The translations under genes and the position numbers were made by a program. From Sedimentisphaerales bacterium (GTDB lineage Bacteria; Planctomycetota; Phycisphaerae; Sedimentisphaerales; Anaerobacaceae), in the NCBI GenBank assembly GCA_016933295.1, contig JAFGBG010000118.1:1-39822 (forward strand): a stretch of 39,822 nucleotides of DNA, given 5' to 3'. This document shows positions 18,063-27,689 of this stretch, piece by piece (positions within the stretch are counted from its first letter, which is position 1; every line of letters starts with the position of its first letter). The notes under the pieces are model-generated. The model was not told the DNA's origin. It did not search any database and was given only the letters and a program-made list of their open reading frames with translations.

Positions 18063-18158
18063 CATTCTCATTACTATCGGTTAATAATACCCGAAACATT
18101 TAGATTATTGTATGAAGTGATGAAATCAACGTTCGGATCTGGTAAGGAAGTTAATGTA

Positions 18159-19529
18159 ATGGATCCTGCGATTTTCAGAATAGATGATGTATTAGGTATA
18201 TATCCGGACCAGCTCAGCGAGGAGGATGCGTGGAAAATCGGTTCCGCCACGGCACAGTTTTTACGGTCGCTTCTTCGAGGATATGAACGAGGCCAGGCGA
18301 ACGCCCAGTCGCTGTGCGTCGGTCGTGATATGCGAACACACAGCGAATCTTTGGTCAAGGCTCTTATCGAGGGCATGAATTCGACGGGAGCGAATGTTAT
18401 CGATATCGGCATGATTGATACGCCGCAGATGTATTTCGCCATCAATCATATAGGCACATGCGGCGGAGTCCAGGTGACCGCTTCGCATAATCCGGCAAAA
18501 TATAACGGTTTTAAAATCTCCGGACTGGAGGCCAAGCCGGTCGGCGCCGATACAGGCCTGAAAGATATAGAGCATATCGCGTTGGCGCTGCTTCATACAA
18601 AAGGGACCGCTTACGGCTCGGTCAGGGAGATGGATTTAACCGCCGAATATAAAAATCATGTCCTGAAATTTCTCAAACCGAACACCAAAAAGCTGAAGAT
18701 TGCCATTGATGCTTCCAACGGGATGGCCGGCAAAATAGTACCGGCGATTTTCGGTGATTTGCCGATTGAGATAGTCAGTCGGAATTTCCAGCATACCGGC
18801 AAGTTTAAGCACGAGCCTAATCCGCTGGTCGAGGCGAATCTGACTCAGGTCAAATCAGCGGTCAAAAGGAGCAAGTGCGATTTCGGCGTATGTTTCGACG
18901 GCGATGCGGACCGGCTGATTATGGTCGATGAAAAAGGCAATACCATCGGATGCGATTTATTGACGGCGTTAATGGTGCCGTATTTTCTGGAAAAGCAGCC
19001 GAAATCCGCCATAGTTTACGATTTGCGCAGCAGCAGGGTCGTTATGGAAGAGATTATCAAGCACGGCGGCACGCCGCGAAGAGAGAGAGTCGGCCATGCG
19101 TTTATGAAAAAGGCCCTGCGCGATTCGCACGCCGTATTCGGTGGCGAGCTGTCGGGGCATTTTTATTATCGCGATAATTTTTATGCCGATTCGGGGATGA
19201 TTACGTTGGTGCATGTGATTAATATCATCAGTGAAGCGGAAGTGCCGATAAGTGAGCTGATAAAACCTCTGCGAAGGTATTCGACCAGCGGCGAATTGAA
19301 CTTCGAGGTCGAAAACAAACAAGACAAAATGGAGGAGCTTGCAAAACGTTACAGCGACGGCCAGGTGGATTGGTTTGATGGTGTTACGGTCGGATATAAG
19401 GATTGGTGGTTTAACTGCCGGCCTAGTAATACAGAGCCGCTGTTGAGATTGAATTTAGAAGCCAAAAATAAAGAAATGCTCGAAGAGAAGCTCTCTGAAA
19501 TCACCGGACTATTGGGCGAGCCGGTTTGA
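18159..19529 (+). CDS. Phosphomannomutase/phosphoglucomutase (ManB-like)
   Basis: 'VQVTASHNPAKYNGFKI', 'CFDGDADRLIMVDEKG', 'GELSGHFYYRDNFYADSGM', 'CRPSNTEPLLRLNLEA'. Confidence 0.92.
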   Translation: MDPAIFRIDDVLGIYPDQLSEEDAWKIGSATAQFLRSLLRGYERGQANAQSLCVGRDMRTHSESLVKALIEGMNSTGANVIDIGMIDTPQMYFAINHIGTCGGVQVTASHNPAKYNGFKISGLEAKPVGADTGLKDIEHIALALLHTKGTAYGSVREMDLTAEYKNHVLKFLKPNTKKLKIAIDASNGMAGKIVPAIFGDLPIEIVSRNFQHTGKFKHEPNPLVEANLTQVKSAVKRSKCDFGVCFDGDADRLIMVDEKGNTIGCDLLTALMVPYFLEKQPKSAIVYDLRSSRVVMEEIIKHGGTPRRERVGHAFMKKALRDSHAVFGGELSGHFYYRDNFYADSGMITLVHVINIISEAEVPISELIKPLRRYSTSGELNFEVENKQDKMEELAKRYSDGQVDWFDGVTVGYKDWWFNCRPSNTEPLLRLNLEAKNKEMLEEKLSEITGLLGEPV

Positions 19530-19600
19530 TAAAACCGGAGTATGTATGCTTATTGTCGGTGTGTCACCTCTTGCGGTGCAGAGACAGGGGAGAATAAGAA

Positions 19601-19909
19601 ATGGAAATTCAAACAAAGACATTTCAGACGCCTAATGGTTTAGTTGAAGGCATTGAGGTTAGTTGGTCCGGTTTTGGTGTTTTGTTGGTGACCGGTTCAA
19701 AAGGTTTTTTAGCCTGCCCTGCATTTGATGCCGATGTTTGTCAAAGGTACGGAGCTGGTTGTGCCATAGTTGAAAGCACGCCGGATAATCCGATCGGTAC
19801 ACTGGAACGTTTTCCGGACCGCAAAGTCGTAAAAGCAAACTCGAAAGCCCAATCCCTGGGGATTAAAGAGGGTATGGACGTTATTGATGCGTTTGCGCTT
19901 ATTGCGTAA
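19601..19909 (+). CDS. DUF1805-like (YunC-type) protein
   Basis: 'GVLLVTGSKGFLACPAFDADVCQRYGAGCAIVE'. Confidence 0.6.
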   Translation: MEIQTKTFQTPNGLVEGIEVSWSGFGVLLVTGSKGFLACPAFDADVCQRYGAGCAIVESTPDNPIGTLERFPDRKVVKANSKAQSLGIKEGMDVIDAFALIA

Positions 19910-20007
19910 ATCTGGCTAAATCCGTAATAAAATCCACCGGAGGGAATTAGGATTATAAGGGATTGAGATATTGCATAAACTAAAAGAGCGGCATGGGAGA
20001 GATACAA

Positions 20008-20772
20008 ATGAAACTCAAATCGAATATTTTATTTTTTATCGCTGGAGCATTTTGCTTTTTATCTTTGAGCAGTGGTAGTGTTCAGGCTGCGTTGGCTTTT
20101 CAAACCGAGCCGCAATATGAGAATATCGATGTTATTTCTTTAACTATAAAATATCCGTCGGAAGTTTCCGTACTCAAAGAGTCTTACTGGGAAGACCTTA
20201 AGACACTGCAAGAGCAAAAACTTAAAGAAGCTGATTTGAATGTCTCATCAGATAAAAATATTACTCATTCAAAGACAGGTGTAGAGATTGTAGTTGACGT
20301 CGAGCTGTTAAAAGTGCCGGATGCGAATCTGTTTGCCGTTCGTATCGAGACAGTCATGGCCCGGCAGATGCTGTTGGCAACCGGAAGCGATCAAATTTTG
20401 ATTATGTCGATTCCTTTGGTCACTCAGGGTATAAAATTCGTTTCTGAGCATGAATTATCTGATTCTATCGAAAACTCTGTTTCCGGGCACATCGATCAAT
20501 TTCTTAGGAATTATCAGGCGACTAAGTCTTTAAGGGAAAAGAAAGATGCTCAGACAGGGCATGCCGCTGCCGAGGTTAATCAACCGGCTCAAGCGGTTCA
20601 GCAGACCCAGGTGACAAGGGATGTATATGTAGCATCGAAGAACAGCGAGGTTTTTCATAAACCCGGCTGTCGCTGGGCGCAAAATATCTCGGGGGAAAAT
20701 CGTCTCACTTACAACAGCCGCGATGAAGCGATCAACGCCGGCAAAAGACCGTGCAAATCGTGTAATCCGTGA
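20008..20772 (+). CDS. Exported protein with Ada-like zinc-binding C-terminus
   Basis: Signal peptide; 'VYVASKNSEVFHKPGCRWAQNISGENRLTYNSRDEAINAGKRPCKSCNP'. Confidence 0.75.
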   Translation: MKLKSNILFFIAGAFCFLSLSSGSVQAALAFQTEPQYENIDVISLTIKYPSEVSVLKESYWEDLKTLQEQKLKEADLNVSSDKNITHSKTGVEIVVDVELLKVPDANLFAVRIETVMARQMLLATGSDQILIMSIPLVTQGIKFVSEHELSDSIENSVSGHIDQFLRNYQATKSLREKKDAQTGHAAAEVNQPAQAVQQTQVTRDVYVASKNSEVFHKPGCRWAQNISGENRLTYNSRDEAINAGKRPCKSCNP

Positions 20773-20798
20773 TATTCGAGACAAAGAGAATTTGAATA

Positions 20799-21515
20799 AT
20801 GAGACTTCAGTTTATAGCATGTAAGGTAATGCAGAGAGAGGCGTATTTTTGTGCCGCCCGGTCCAGAAATATTGTCGATGTCGTTCTGATGGAGCAGGGT
20901 CTGCATAACGAGCCGGATAAGCTCAGGACGCAAGTGCAGAAGGCTCTTGAAAAATGCACCGACATACAGGGCAGGCCTTACGATGCCTCGCTGCTGGGTT
21001 ACGGACTTTGCAGCAACGGGATTGTCGGTCTTACGGCGAAGATTCCCATTGTAGTTCCCCGCGGGCACGACTGCGTGACATTATTGCTGGGCTCGAAGGA
21101 AAAATATCGGGAGTATTTCGATTCTCATCCCGGTATTTACTGGTACAGCCCCGGTTGGATAGAGACCGGCGTGCAGCCGGGCAAGGAACGCGCCGAAAAT
21201 ATGCTCGAGCAGTACAGGCAGAAATACGGCCGGGACAACGCGAAGTATCTTATGGAACTTGAGCAGGAATGGATAAAAAAATACCGCCGGGCCGTCTATA
21301 TCGACTGGGGACTCGGCGATAGCGAATATTATAAACAATACACGAAAAAGTGCGCCGACTTTCTCGGCTGGGACTATGAAGAGCTTCGGGGCAGTGACGA
21401 TTTATGCCGGAGACTTGTTGACGGGCCCTGGGACCAACAAGATTTTCTTGTTGTTGAGCCGGGGCGGAAAATCAGCGAAAACCTGACTAATGAAGGCATC
21501 ATAAAGGCCGAATAA
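20799..21515 (+). CDS. DUF1638-domain protein
   Basis: 'YDASLLGYGLCSNGIVGLTAKIPIVVPRGHDCVTLLLGSKEKYREYFDSHPGIYWYSPGWIE'. Confidence 0.85.
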   Translation: MRLQFIACKVMQREAYFCAARSRNIVDVVLMEQGLHNEPDKLRTQVQKALEKCTDIQGRPYDASLLGYGLCSNGIVGLTAKIPIVVPRGHDCVTLLLGSKEKYREYFDSHPGIYWYSPGWIETGVQPGKERAENMLEQYRQKYGRDNAKYLMELEQEWIKKYRRAVYIDWGLGDSEYYKQYTKKCADFLGWDYEELRGSDDLCRRLVDGPWDQQDFLVVEPGRKISENLTNEGIIKAE

Positions 21516-21519
21516 AAAT

Positions 21520-22458
21520 ATGCGTGCAAGCGAAATAATCACTCTTGCTTTTTTTCTTCTAATTTTAGCCGCAGTTTCTATTTTGGAACTAAGGTATATA
21601 GCCGTTCTCGTTTTCAGGAAGCTTCGGCGGAAACGCGGCAAAAATTTTTTTCGTACCAAACTCGCCATCTTCATTCACATTTTGGCGATAACCGGCATAA
21701 TCTGCTTTCTATACGGTTATTTTATTGAGCCTTATCGCATAGAGGTCACGGTGATACCTATACGCACGGATAAGCTGAAGCATACAAGCTTTCGTATTGT
21801 GCAAATTTCCGATCTGCATTGTGATAAGAAGCCGCGAAACGAGAAGGCTGTTGTCGAGCTGGTTAATAAATTAGAGCCGGATGTTGTTGTTTTTACCGGT
21901 GATGCTGTAAATACGCCGGAGACGCTGCCGAGATTTAAAGATACGCTGAACAGCCTCAAAGCCTCTGTCGGAAAATTTGCCGTTTACGGCAACTGGGAGA
22001 CCGGGCACCTGGTAGGTCTCGACTATTATTCACAGACCGATTTTAAGCTGCTCGAAGCCGAAACAGTTGTGCTTGACAAAAGCGGCGAAAAAATCTCCGT
22101 CTCGGGCTTGAGTTACAATAAAGCTAAGGCTGCCGATAAAATGCTTCAAAATCTGTCGGAGGATTGTTTTAATATATTTCTCTATCATAGCCCGGATTTG
22201 GTTGATGTAATGGATGGATATAATGTTGGCCTTTTTCTTTGCGGTCATACGCACGGAGGTCAGGTTGCTCTGCCGTTTTATGGAGCGTTGATTACGATGT
22301 CGAAGTGCGGCAAAAAGTACGAGTCCGGTATGTATGTTGTCGGCGAAATGAAACTTTACGTTAATCGCGGCGTAGGTATGGATGCTTTCCCGGGGCCACC
22401 GGTGCGTTTTCTTGTCAGGCCGGAAATAGCCGTCTTCGATATCGGCCCGAAAAACTGA
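21520..22458 (+). CDS. Membrane-anchored metallophosphoesterase
   Basis: 'RIVQISDLHCD', 'VVVFTGDAVN', 'VYGNWE', 'LFLCGHTHGGQ'. Confidence 0.92.
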   Translation: MRASEIITLAFFLLILAAVSILELRYIAVLVFRKLRRKRGKNFFRTKLAIFIHILAITGIICFLYGYFIEPYRIEVTVIPIRTDKLKHTSFRIVQISDLHCDKKPRNEKAVVELVNKLEPDVVVFTGDAVNTPETLPRFKDTLNSLKASVGKFAVYGNWETGHLVGLDYYSQTDFKLLEAETVVLDKSGEKISVSGLSYNKAKAADKMLQNLSEDCFNIFLYHSPDLVDVMDGYNVGLFLCGHTHGGQVALPFYGALITMSKCGKKYESGMYVVGEMKLYVNRGVGMDAFPGPPVRFLVRPEIAVFDIGPKN

Positions 22459-23009
22459 TGAATTTCTTGACAATTTTAGTTATAGCTGTCGTATTAGCGA
22501 TGGATGCCTTTGCGGTTTCTATCGCCAGCGGGGCGACGTACCGGTATTTGAAAATCGGCCATACCCTGCGAATAGCCCTTTTCTTCGGCGGTTTTCAGGC
22601 GTTTATGCCGTTGGTCGGCGCCTTGGCCGGATTGAGTATTAAAGAGTATATCGCGGCTTATGACCATTGGGTTGCTTTTTTTATTTTGGCAGTGGTCGGC
22701 GGAAAAATGATTTATGAGTCGTTTAAGATCACCGAAGCCGAGAAGACCCATAATCCCTCCAACCTCCTTGTCTTGCTTGCTTTGTCTGTTGCGACCAGTA
22801 TCGACGCCCTTGCGGTCGGTATTACTCTTTCTCTGGTTGCGGCTTCGATTGTCGCGGCGGTTATCGTGATTGGCTTGGTGACATTTTTGATGTCTTATGC
22901 CGGAGTTATGATCGGCAAAAAGTTCGGGCATCTTTTCGAGAACAAAATAGAAGTGGTCGGTGGTCTGGTCCTGATTGCTCTCGGTGTAAAAATACTATTC
23001 TGCGGTTAG
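22458..23009 (+). CDS. mntP: Manganese efflux pump MntP family
   Basis: 'AMDAFAVSIASG', 'ATSIDALAVGITLSL', six-TM pattern. Confidence 0.92.
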   Translation: MNFLTILVIAVVLAMDAFAVSIASGATYRYLKIGHTLRIALFFGGFQAFMPLVGALAGLSIKEYIAAYDHWVAFFILAVVGGKMIYESFKITEAEKTHNPSNLLVLLALSVATSIDALAVGITLSLVAASIVAAVIVIGLVTFLMSYAGVMIGKKFGHLFENKIEVVGGLVLIALGVKILFCG

Positions 23010-23154
23010 TCACGGATTAAATCTTCTTTGCATAAGGCAGCAAAAATTACATTGATTTTTGAAACACTTTTTTCCTGACATCAACCCATACCATTGGAAA
23101 AGGGAATTATCCGGTGAAAACCCTCTTATAATTACCTTTCGTTATATTATTTCG

Positions 23155-26100
23155 TTATATATTGCTATCGACTTTTTCGTAAATTTCTATCTCGACAATG
23201 CTGAGGTTGCTTCTGTTGCCTCTTCGGGCCCGGTTGCCCCTGTCGTTGTCTGCCTGGTCTCTTTGACCGTTAAGCTCCACGATATTAAAGGCATCTTTAT
23301 CTTGACCGGCACCCTGTAGTGCTACAGTAAGACTCGTACCGGAGGTCGCATCGAACGAGATGGTGACATATCCGAGATTGCGACCGGTGTTGCCCTGATA
23401 AACTTCTTTGTCGTCCACCGAAATCCGTATGGGATAGCTGGTGGTACGCCACCTGGACAGTTTCATAACCACCTCGCTCACGGTAGCCGGCCGGGCGAAG
23501 TTGTATTTAATCCATCCTGAAGTGAGATTTCCGTCGTTTGACCAGCTGGTCAGTTCGTTATCATCATAACTTTTGTCGGCTTCGTCCGAATTGGCGCCGG
23601 CGGTTGTGCCGCTTATACGCACCGGCACACGGGAAACTGTATAAGAAGGCCCTTTCGGTGTCGGCCCTCGACCGAGATAAGAAGGCATTGTAGCGCTAGG
23701 AATTTCCCGTGACAGTCCATCGACAACCTTCACCGGTTCGGAAACAATCTCGACGACGGTCGGTTTGAGCCCTTCTGAATCCGCTGTAAGGATGATTTTG
23801 CCCGCCTCGGTTTTCGAGCGGATAAGTACCCGATTCAAACCGCATTCCACCGGCAGTTTTTTTGAAAGAATGTAATTATCCGGTCCCTGTGCAATTCCGC
23901 CTCTCCATTCGGCGGGTCCTTTCAGCTCGAAGTTAATCATATTCAATGCGGTAGGGCAGCGTTGCCCGTTCGCATCGACGACCTCAACCTGGAAAATCGC
24001 CATATCCGCTCCGTCGGCACGCAGCGTTTGTGGCCCCAGCTTCGACAGTTTCACGGCTACCGGTCCTCCTGCAGTGGTATGTTGGGCTTCGCAGGTTTTG
24101 TTGCCGGAGCTATCATAGCCGATGGCTTTTATCGTGCCCGGTTGCCATTCGATATTCTCGAATGTGAACAGGAATCTATAATCCTGCTTACCGAAGCCTT
24201 TGGATCGGCCGTTGACACACAACTCAACCTTCTCGGCAGTGGATACTACGTATATGTTTTTCGTAACGCCTGGGGCGTAATTCCAGTGACCCAGTATATG
24301 TGCGGCAGGTTTTTCAATATCGACCCAGCAGTCCCACATGACCTTGTGTGCCCAAAAGCCGTCTTTCGGAATACGAAGCGGATCGACTTCACCGCTGCGC
24401 CGGTAATTCTCTGCGCCGCGATAGTGTGTGTTGGTATCGGAGAAAATAATATTCGCTCCGCCGCTGCTTACGCGTTCTCCCGTGCCCGGACGCTCGCGCC
24501 AGTAGTCATACCAGCGAATGATATCCTCGATAGCATGTGAATCCTGATTGCGATTATACTCCCTGGCCGGTGCGTTACGATAAAGCGGCCCGTCTCCATC
24601 CTTGTGATAAGGCGGAGAGAAATTGTCCCAGTATTTGCGCAATCCCTCGTCGCGCGAGTACTCGGTCGCCCACATGGGCTGGTCGGCGCTTTTATTGATA
24701 TATAACATTTCGCCGCCGTACTCGGCAACCTCGCTGTCGAGCATTTCACGGGCACCGACATAGCGGCCGCCGTGCGGGTCATACTTGTCTCGCAGGTCTT
24801 TCAGCTCCTGCATGTGGGCTTCGCTGATGGCCTCGTTGCCGCCTTCGTAGAATACTATGCTCGGATTGTTGCGGTTGTAAATAATCGCATCCCGCATCAG
24901 TTCGACGCGTTGTTCCCACTGCCGACCTCTTGCGTCACTTTCGGCGTCACCGGCCGGCATCATCTGGATCAGTCCCACGCGGTCGCAGGACTCGACATCC
25001 TGTTTCCACGGTGTGATGTGCATCCAGCGTATGATATTGCCGTTGCCTTCAACAATCATACGGTTACTGAAATCACTCAGCCACGGCGGGACGGACATAC
25101 CGACCGCGGGCCATTCGTTGGATGTTCTTTGCCCATAACCCTTGAATTGAATTACACGGTCGTTTAATTTTACCATGCCTTTTCCCAACTCGACCTTGCG
25201 AAAACCGGTGCGTGTTTTGACTACATCTACAGGCTCACCGTCCGCTTTCAGAATAGTATAGACGTTATAGAGATAACCGTATCCCCAGCTCCAGAAATTC
25301 AATCCCTCAACTTGTGACGACGCCTTGACGGTTACTGTCCGGCCCGGTGCTGCTTCCGTCGGCCCGCCGGAAAACGTCTTGATAACTTTGCCGTCCATAT
25401 CTTCTATAATGACCTCATAATCGAAAGTTTTGGTGTCTGCATGTTTATTTTTTACCTGAGATTCTGCCGTAATTGTTGCTGTTCTGTCAGGGATATTGAT
25501 ATTCTGTGCGTAGATATACACCCCGGTCGTGCCCAGATTGGAGTACAGCGGCAGTGTCTGATACAGCTTGTCGGTCGTATGCAGATAAACGTTCTTGGGA
25601 ATACCGCCGTAGTTGGCATTGAAATTTCTGTCGGCCCACTGATATCGCTGGCCCGTCGCTATCTCTCGGTAGTCCCATGAACTATCGGTTCTGACAGCCA
25701 GCACGTTTTCTTCGGTCCCGAACTTGACCAACTCGGTAATATCGAAGCCGCACGCCATGGCTCCGTTCTCGTGCCTGCCGATATGCTGGCCGTTAACGTA
25801 AAATTCGCCGCCCTGACGTATTCCCTCGAATTCCAGGAAAACTTTTCGGTCTGCATATTTGGAAGGAATCTTAAAGTGTTTGCGATACCAGGCAATTCCG
25901 GTTGTCAGGTTGTGGATATCTTTTCTGAAGGCCTCATCTTCGTTCCATGCGTATGGAAGAGTGACTGGTTTCCATGCCGAGTCGTCAAAATCGGCCGCTT
26001 GTGCGCAGTTCGGGTCACCGACAAGCACTTTCCACCGGGAATTGAAATTAAATTTGACTCGCATACTGTCCGGCGAATTATCGGCGAAGGTGATATTGGA

Positions 26101-26175
26101 ATGGATCGACAGAACAGCAAGTAAAAGAACCTGTGTAATATGTTTTTTTCTCACAATTGAATTCCTTCTTGTCAT
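23155..26175 (-). CDS. Glycoside hydrolase family 2 (beta-galactosidase-like), exported, with C-terminal discoidin-like domain
   Basis: 'SAWKPVTLPYAWNEDEA...FEGIRQGGEFYVNGQHIGRHENG', 'IIYNRNNPSIVFYEGGNE', C-terminal 'SYDDNELTSWSNDGNLTSGWIKYNFARPATVSEVVMKLSRW'. Confidence 0.88.
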   Translation of the reverse strand: MTRRNSIVRKKHITQVLLLAVLSIHSNITFADNSPDSMRVKFNFNSRWKVLVGDPNCAQAADFDDSAWKPVTLPYAWNEDEAFRKDIHNLTTGIAWYRKHFKIPSKYADRKVFLEFEGIRQGGEFYVNGQHIGRHENGAMACGFDITELVKFGTEENVLAVRTDSSWDYREIATGQRYQWADRNFNANYGGIPKNVYLHTTDKLYQTLPLYSNLGTTGVYIYAQNINIPDRTATITAESQVKNKHADTKTFDYEVIIEDMDGKVIKTFSGGPTEAAPGRTVTVKASSQVEGLNFWSWGYGYLYNVYTILKADGEPVDVVKTRTGFRKVELGKGMVKLNDRVIQFKGYGQRTSNEWPAVGMSVPPWLSDFSNRMIVEGNGNIIRWMHITPWKQDVESCDRVGLIQMMPAGDAESDARGRQWEQRVELMRDAIIYNRNNPSIVFYEGGNEAISEAHMQELKDLRDKYDPHGGRYVGAREMLDSEVAEYGGEMLYINKSADQPMWATEYSRDEGLRKYWDNFSPPYHKDGDGPLYRNAPAREYNRNQDSHAIEDIIRWYDYWRERPGTGERVSSGGANIIFSDTNTHYRGAENYRRSGEVDPLRIPKDGFWAHKVMWDCWVDIEKPAAHILGHWNYAPGVTKNIYVVSTAEKVELCVNGRSKGFGKQDYRFLFTFENIEWQPGTIKAIGYDSSGNKTCEAQHTTAGGPVAVKLSKLGPQTLRADGADMAIFQVEVVDANGQRCPTALNMINFELKGPAEWRGGIAQGPDNYILSKKLPVECGLNRVLIRSKTEAGKIILTADSEGLKPTVVEIVSEPVKVVDGLSREIPSATMPSYLGRGPTPKGPSYTVSRVPVRISGTTAGANSDEADKSYDDNELTSWSNDGNLTSGWIKYNFARPATVSEVVMKLSRWRTTSYPIRISVDDKEVYQGNTGRNLGYVTISFDATSGTSLTVALQGAGQDKDAFNIVELNGQRDQADNDRGNRARRGNRSNLSIVEIEIYEKVDSNI

Positions 26176-26373
26176 TTGATTACTAAAATTTATTGAAGAT
26201 AAATCCTGGAGCTTTCATTACCTTGATATGATACAGGAAAATTTCCGGTTATAGCAAGTAAAAGCTTCCGGAAACCATAATTCTGCCGCTTATTATATTT
26301 CCTTCCGGTTTATTGGTATCTCCTCTCATTTGAGAAATCAATAGGCTGTCCTGTCAGCTTCTGAAGGAGCAGA

Positions 26374-26495
26374 TGGCAAAATGATTTATATATCGTTTAT
26401 TATGACCGAGCTCGCGAATAACCCTAATCCCTTTAACATGCTTGTTTTGCCTGCTTTGTCTATTGCAAGCGGAATCGATACCCTTGCGGCGATAA
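26374..26495 (+). pseudogene. Decayed partial copy of mntP
   Basis: 'MIYISFIMTELANNPNPFNMLVLPALSIASGIDTLAA' aligns with MntP 'MIYESFKITEAEKTHNPSNLLVLLALSVATSIDALAV', and the DNA is clearly similar. Confidence 0.8.
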
Positions 26496-26584
26496 GGAAA
26501 AACTGTATAATAAGGCTCGTGCGTTTAAAGTTAGAAAATATACGAAATATGATGTGGCTAATTGAAGTATGGATGGTAGTTTGA

Positions 26585-27661
26585 ATGGATTCCGAAGTTT
26601 ATTTTATCAAAGCATCCGTCGACGACGGGCAGCAGGTTATATCCGAGAAAGCACGGCGTTTGTTCGAGGCCGGCGGTTTCGGGGATTGCTTCAAAGATAA
26701 CGATTTTACGGCGGTTAAAATCCATGTCGGCGAAGGCGGCAATAATACGTATATAAAAGCGCCGTACATTAAGGGATTGGTGGATAAGCTGATAGAATTA
26801 AAAACCAGGCCCTTTGTAACCGATACCACAACTTTATATGTCGGGCGAAGAAACAACGCTATCAACCATACGGTTCTGGCCGCAGAACACGGTTTTAATT
26901 CTGCCGAACTTGGAATACCGTTCATCGTCTCCGACGGATTGTTGGGTACGTCCGAAACGGCGGTGAAGATCGACGGCAAGCATAATAAAGAAGTCTTTGT
27001 TGCAAGAGATATTGCAATGTGTCAGTCGATTCTTTCTATTGCTCACGTTACGGGCCACATGGCATCGGGTTTGGGAGCCACGCTGAAAACTTTGGGCATG
27101 GGCTGCGCAAGCAAAAAGGGCAAGCTCAAACAACATGCCGCTCTCAAGCTCAGTATCGGCGATAAATGTACCCTTTGCGGCGAATGCCTGAAGCATTGCC
27201 CGGTCGATGCGATTAGCCTTGGTAGAAAAAAAGCAAGCATCAATCAGGATAAATGTATAGGCTGTGCAGAATGTATGGCGCATTGCCGGTTTGAGGCCGT
27301 GAAGTGGAATTGGGGCCAGGAAACCGCTCAATTGCAGGAAAATATCGCCGAATATGCACTCGGAACGCTTGCAGGGAAAGAAAATAAGGCAATTTTTTTC
27401 AATTTTTTGTTGTCTGTTACCAAAGATTGTGATTGTTTTAGTACACCTGATATGCTTAAAATAGTCGGAGATATCGGCATAGCAGCTTCGAGAGACCCCG
27501 TTGCCGTGGATAAAGCGGCATTGGATTTGTTGGAAGAAATGGCTGGCCGTAAGCTCCAGGAAGTATTGAAAAGCAAAGAAATAGATCCGAGATGCCAGAT
27601 TGAGCACGCCGAGCGCATCGGTTTGGGAAATAGCAGTTACGAGCTTATCGAAATAAATTAG
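26585..27661 (+). CDS. DUF362-domain protein with two 4Fe-4S clusters
   Basis: 'FTAVKIHVGEGGNNTYI', 'CTLCGECLKHCPVDAI', 'CIGCAECMAHCRFEAV'. Confidence 0.9.
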   Translation: MDSEVYFIKASVDDGQQVISEKARRLFEAGGFGDCFKDNDFTAVKIHVGEGGNNTYIKAPYIKGLVDKLIELKTRPFVTDTTTLYVGRRNNAINHTVLAAEHGFNSAELGIPFIVSDGLLGTSETAVKIDGKHNKEVFVARDIAMCQSILSIAHVTGHMASGLGATLKTLGMGCASKKGKLKQHAALKLSIGDKCTLCGECLKHCPVDAISLGRKKASINQDKCIGCAECMAHCRFEAVKWNWGQETAQLQENIAEYALGTLAGKENKAIFFNFLLSVTKDCDCFSTPDMLKIVGDIGIAASRDPVAVDKAALDLLEEMAGRKLQEVLKSKEIDPRCQIEHAERIGLGNSSYELIEIN

Positions 27662-27689
27662 AAATATAAAATAATTGCGAGGTTAAGAG

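Noticed and set aside
22458-22460. Expected yybP-ykoY manganese riboswitch before mntP
   Set aside because: mntP start abuts the metallophosphoesterase stop, leaving no leader.
24772-26179. Plus-strand ORFs opposite the GH2 gene
   Set aside because: Shadow ORFs of the 1006-aa glycosidase with no recognisable motifs.
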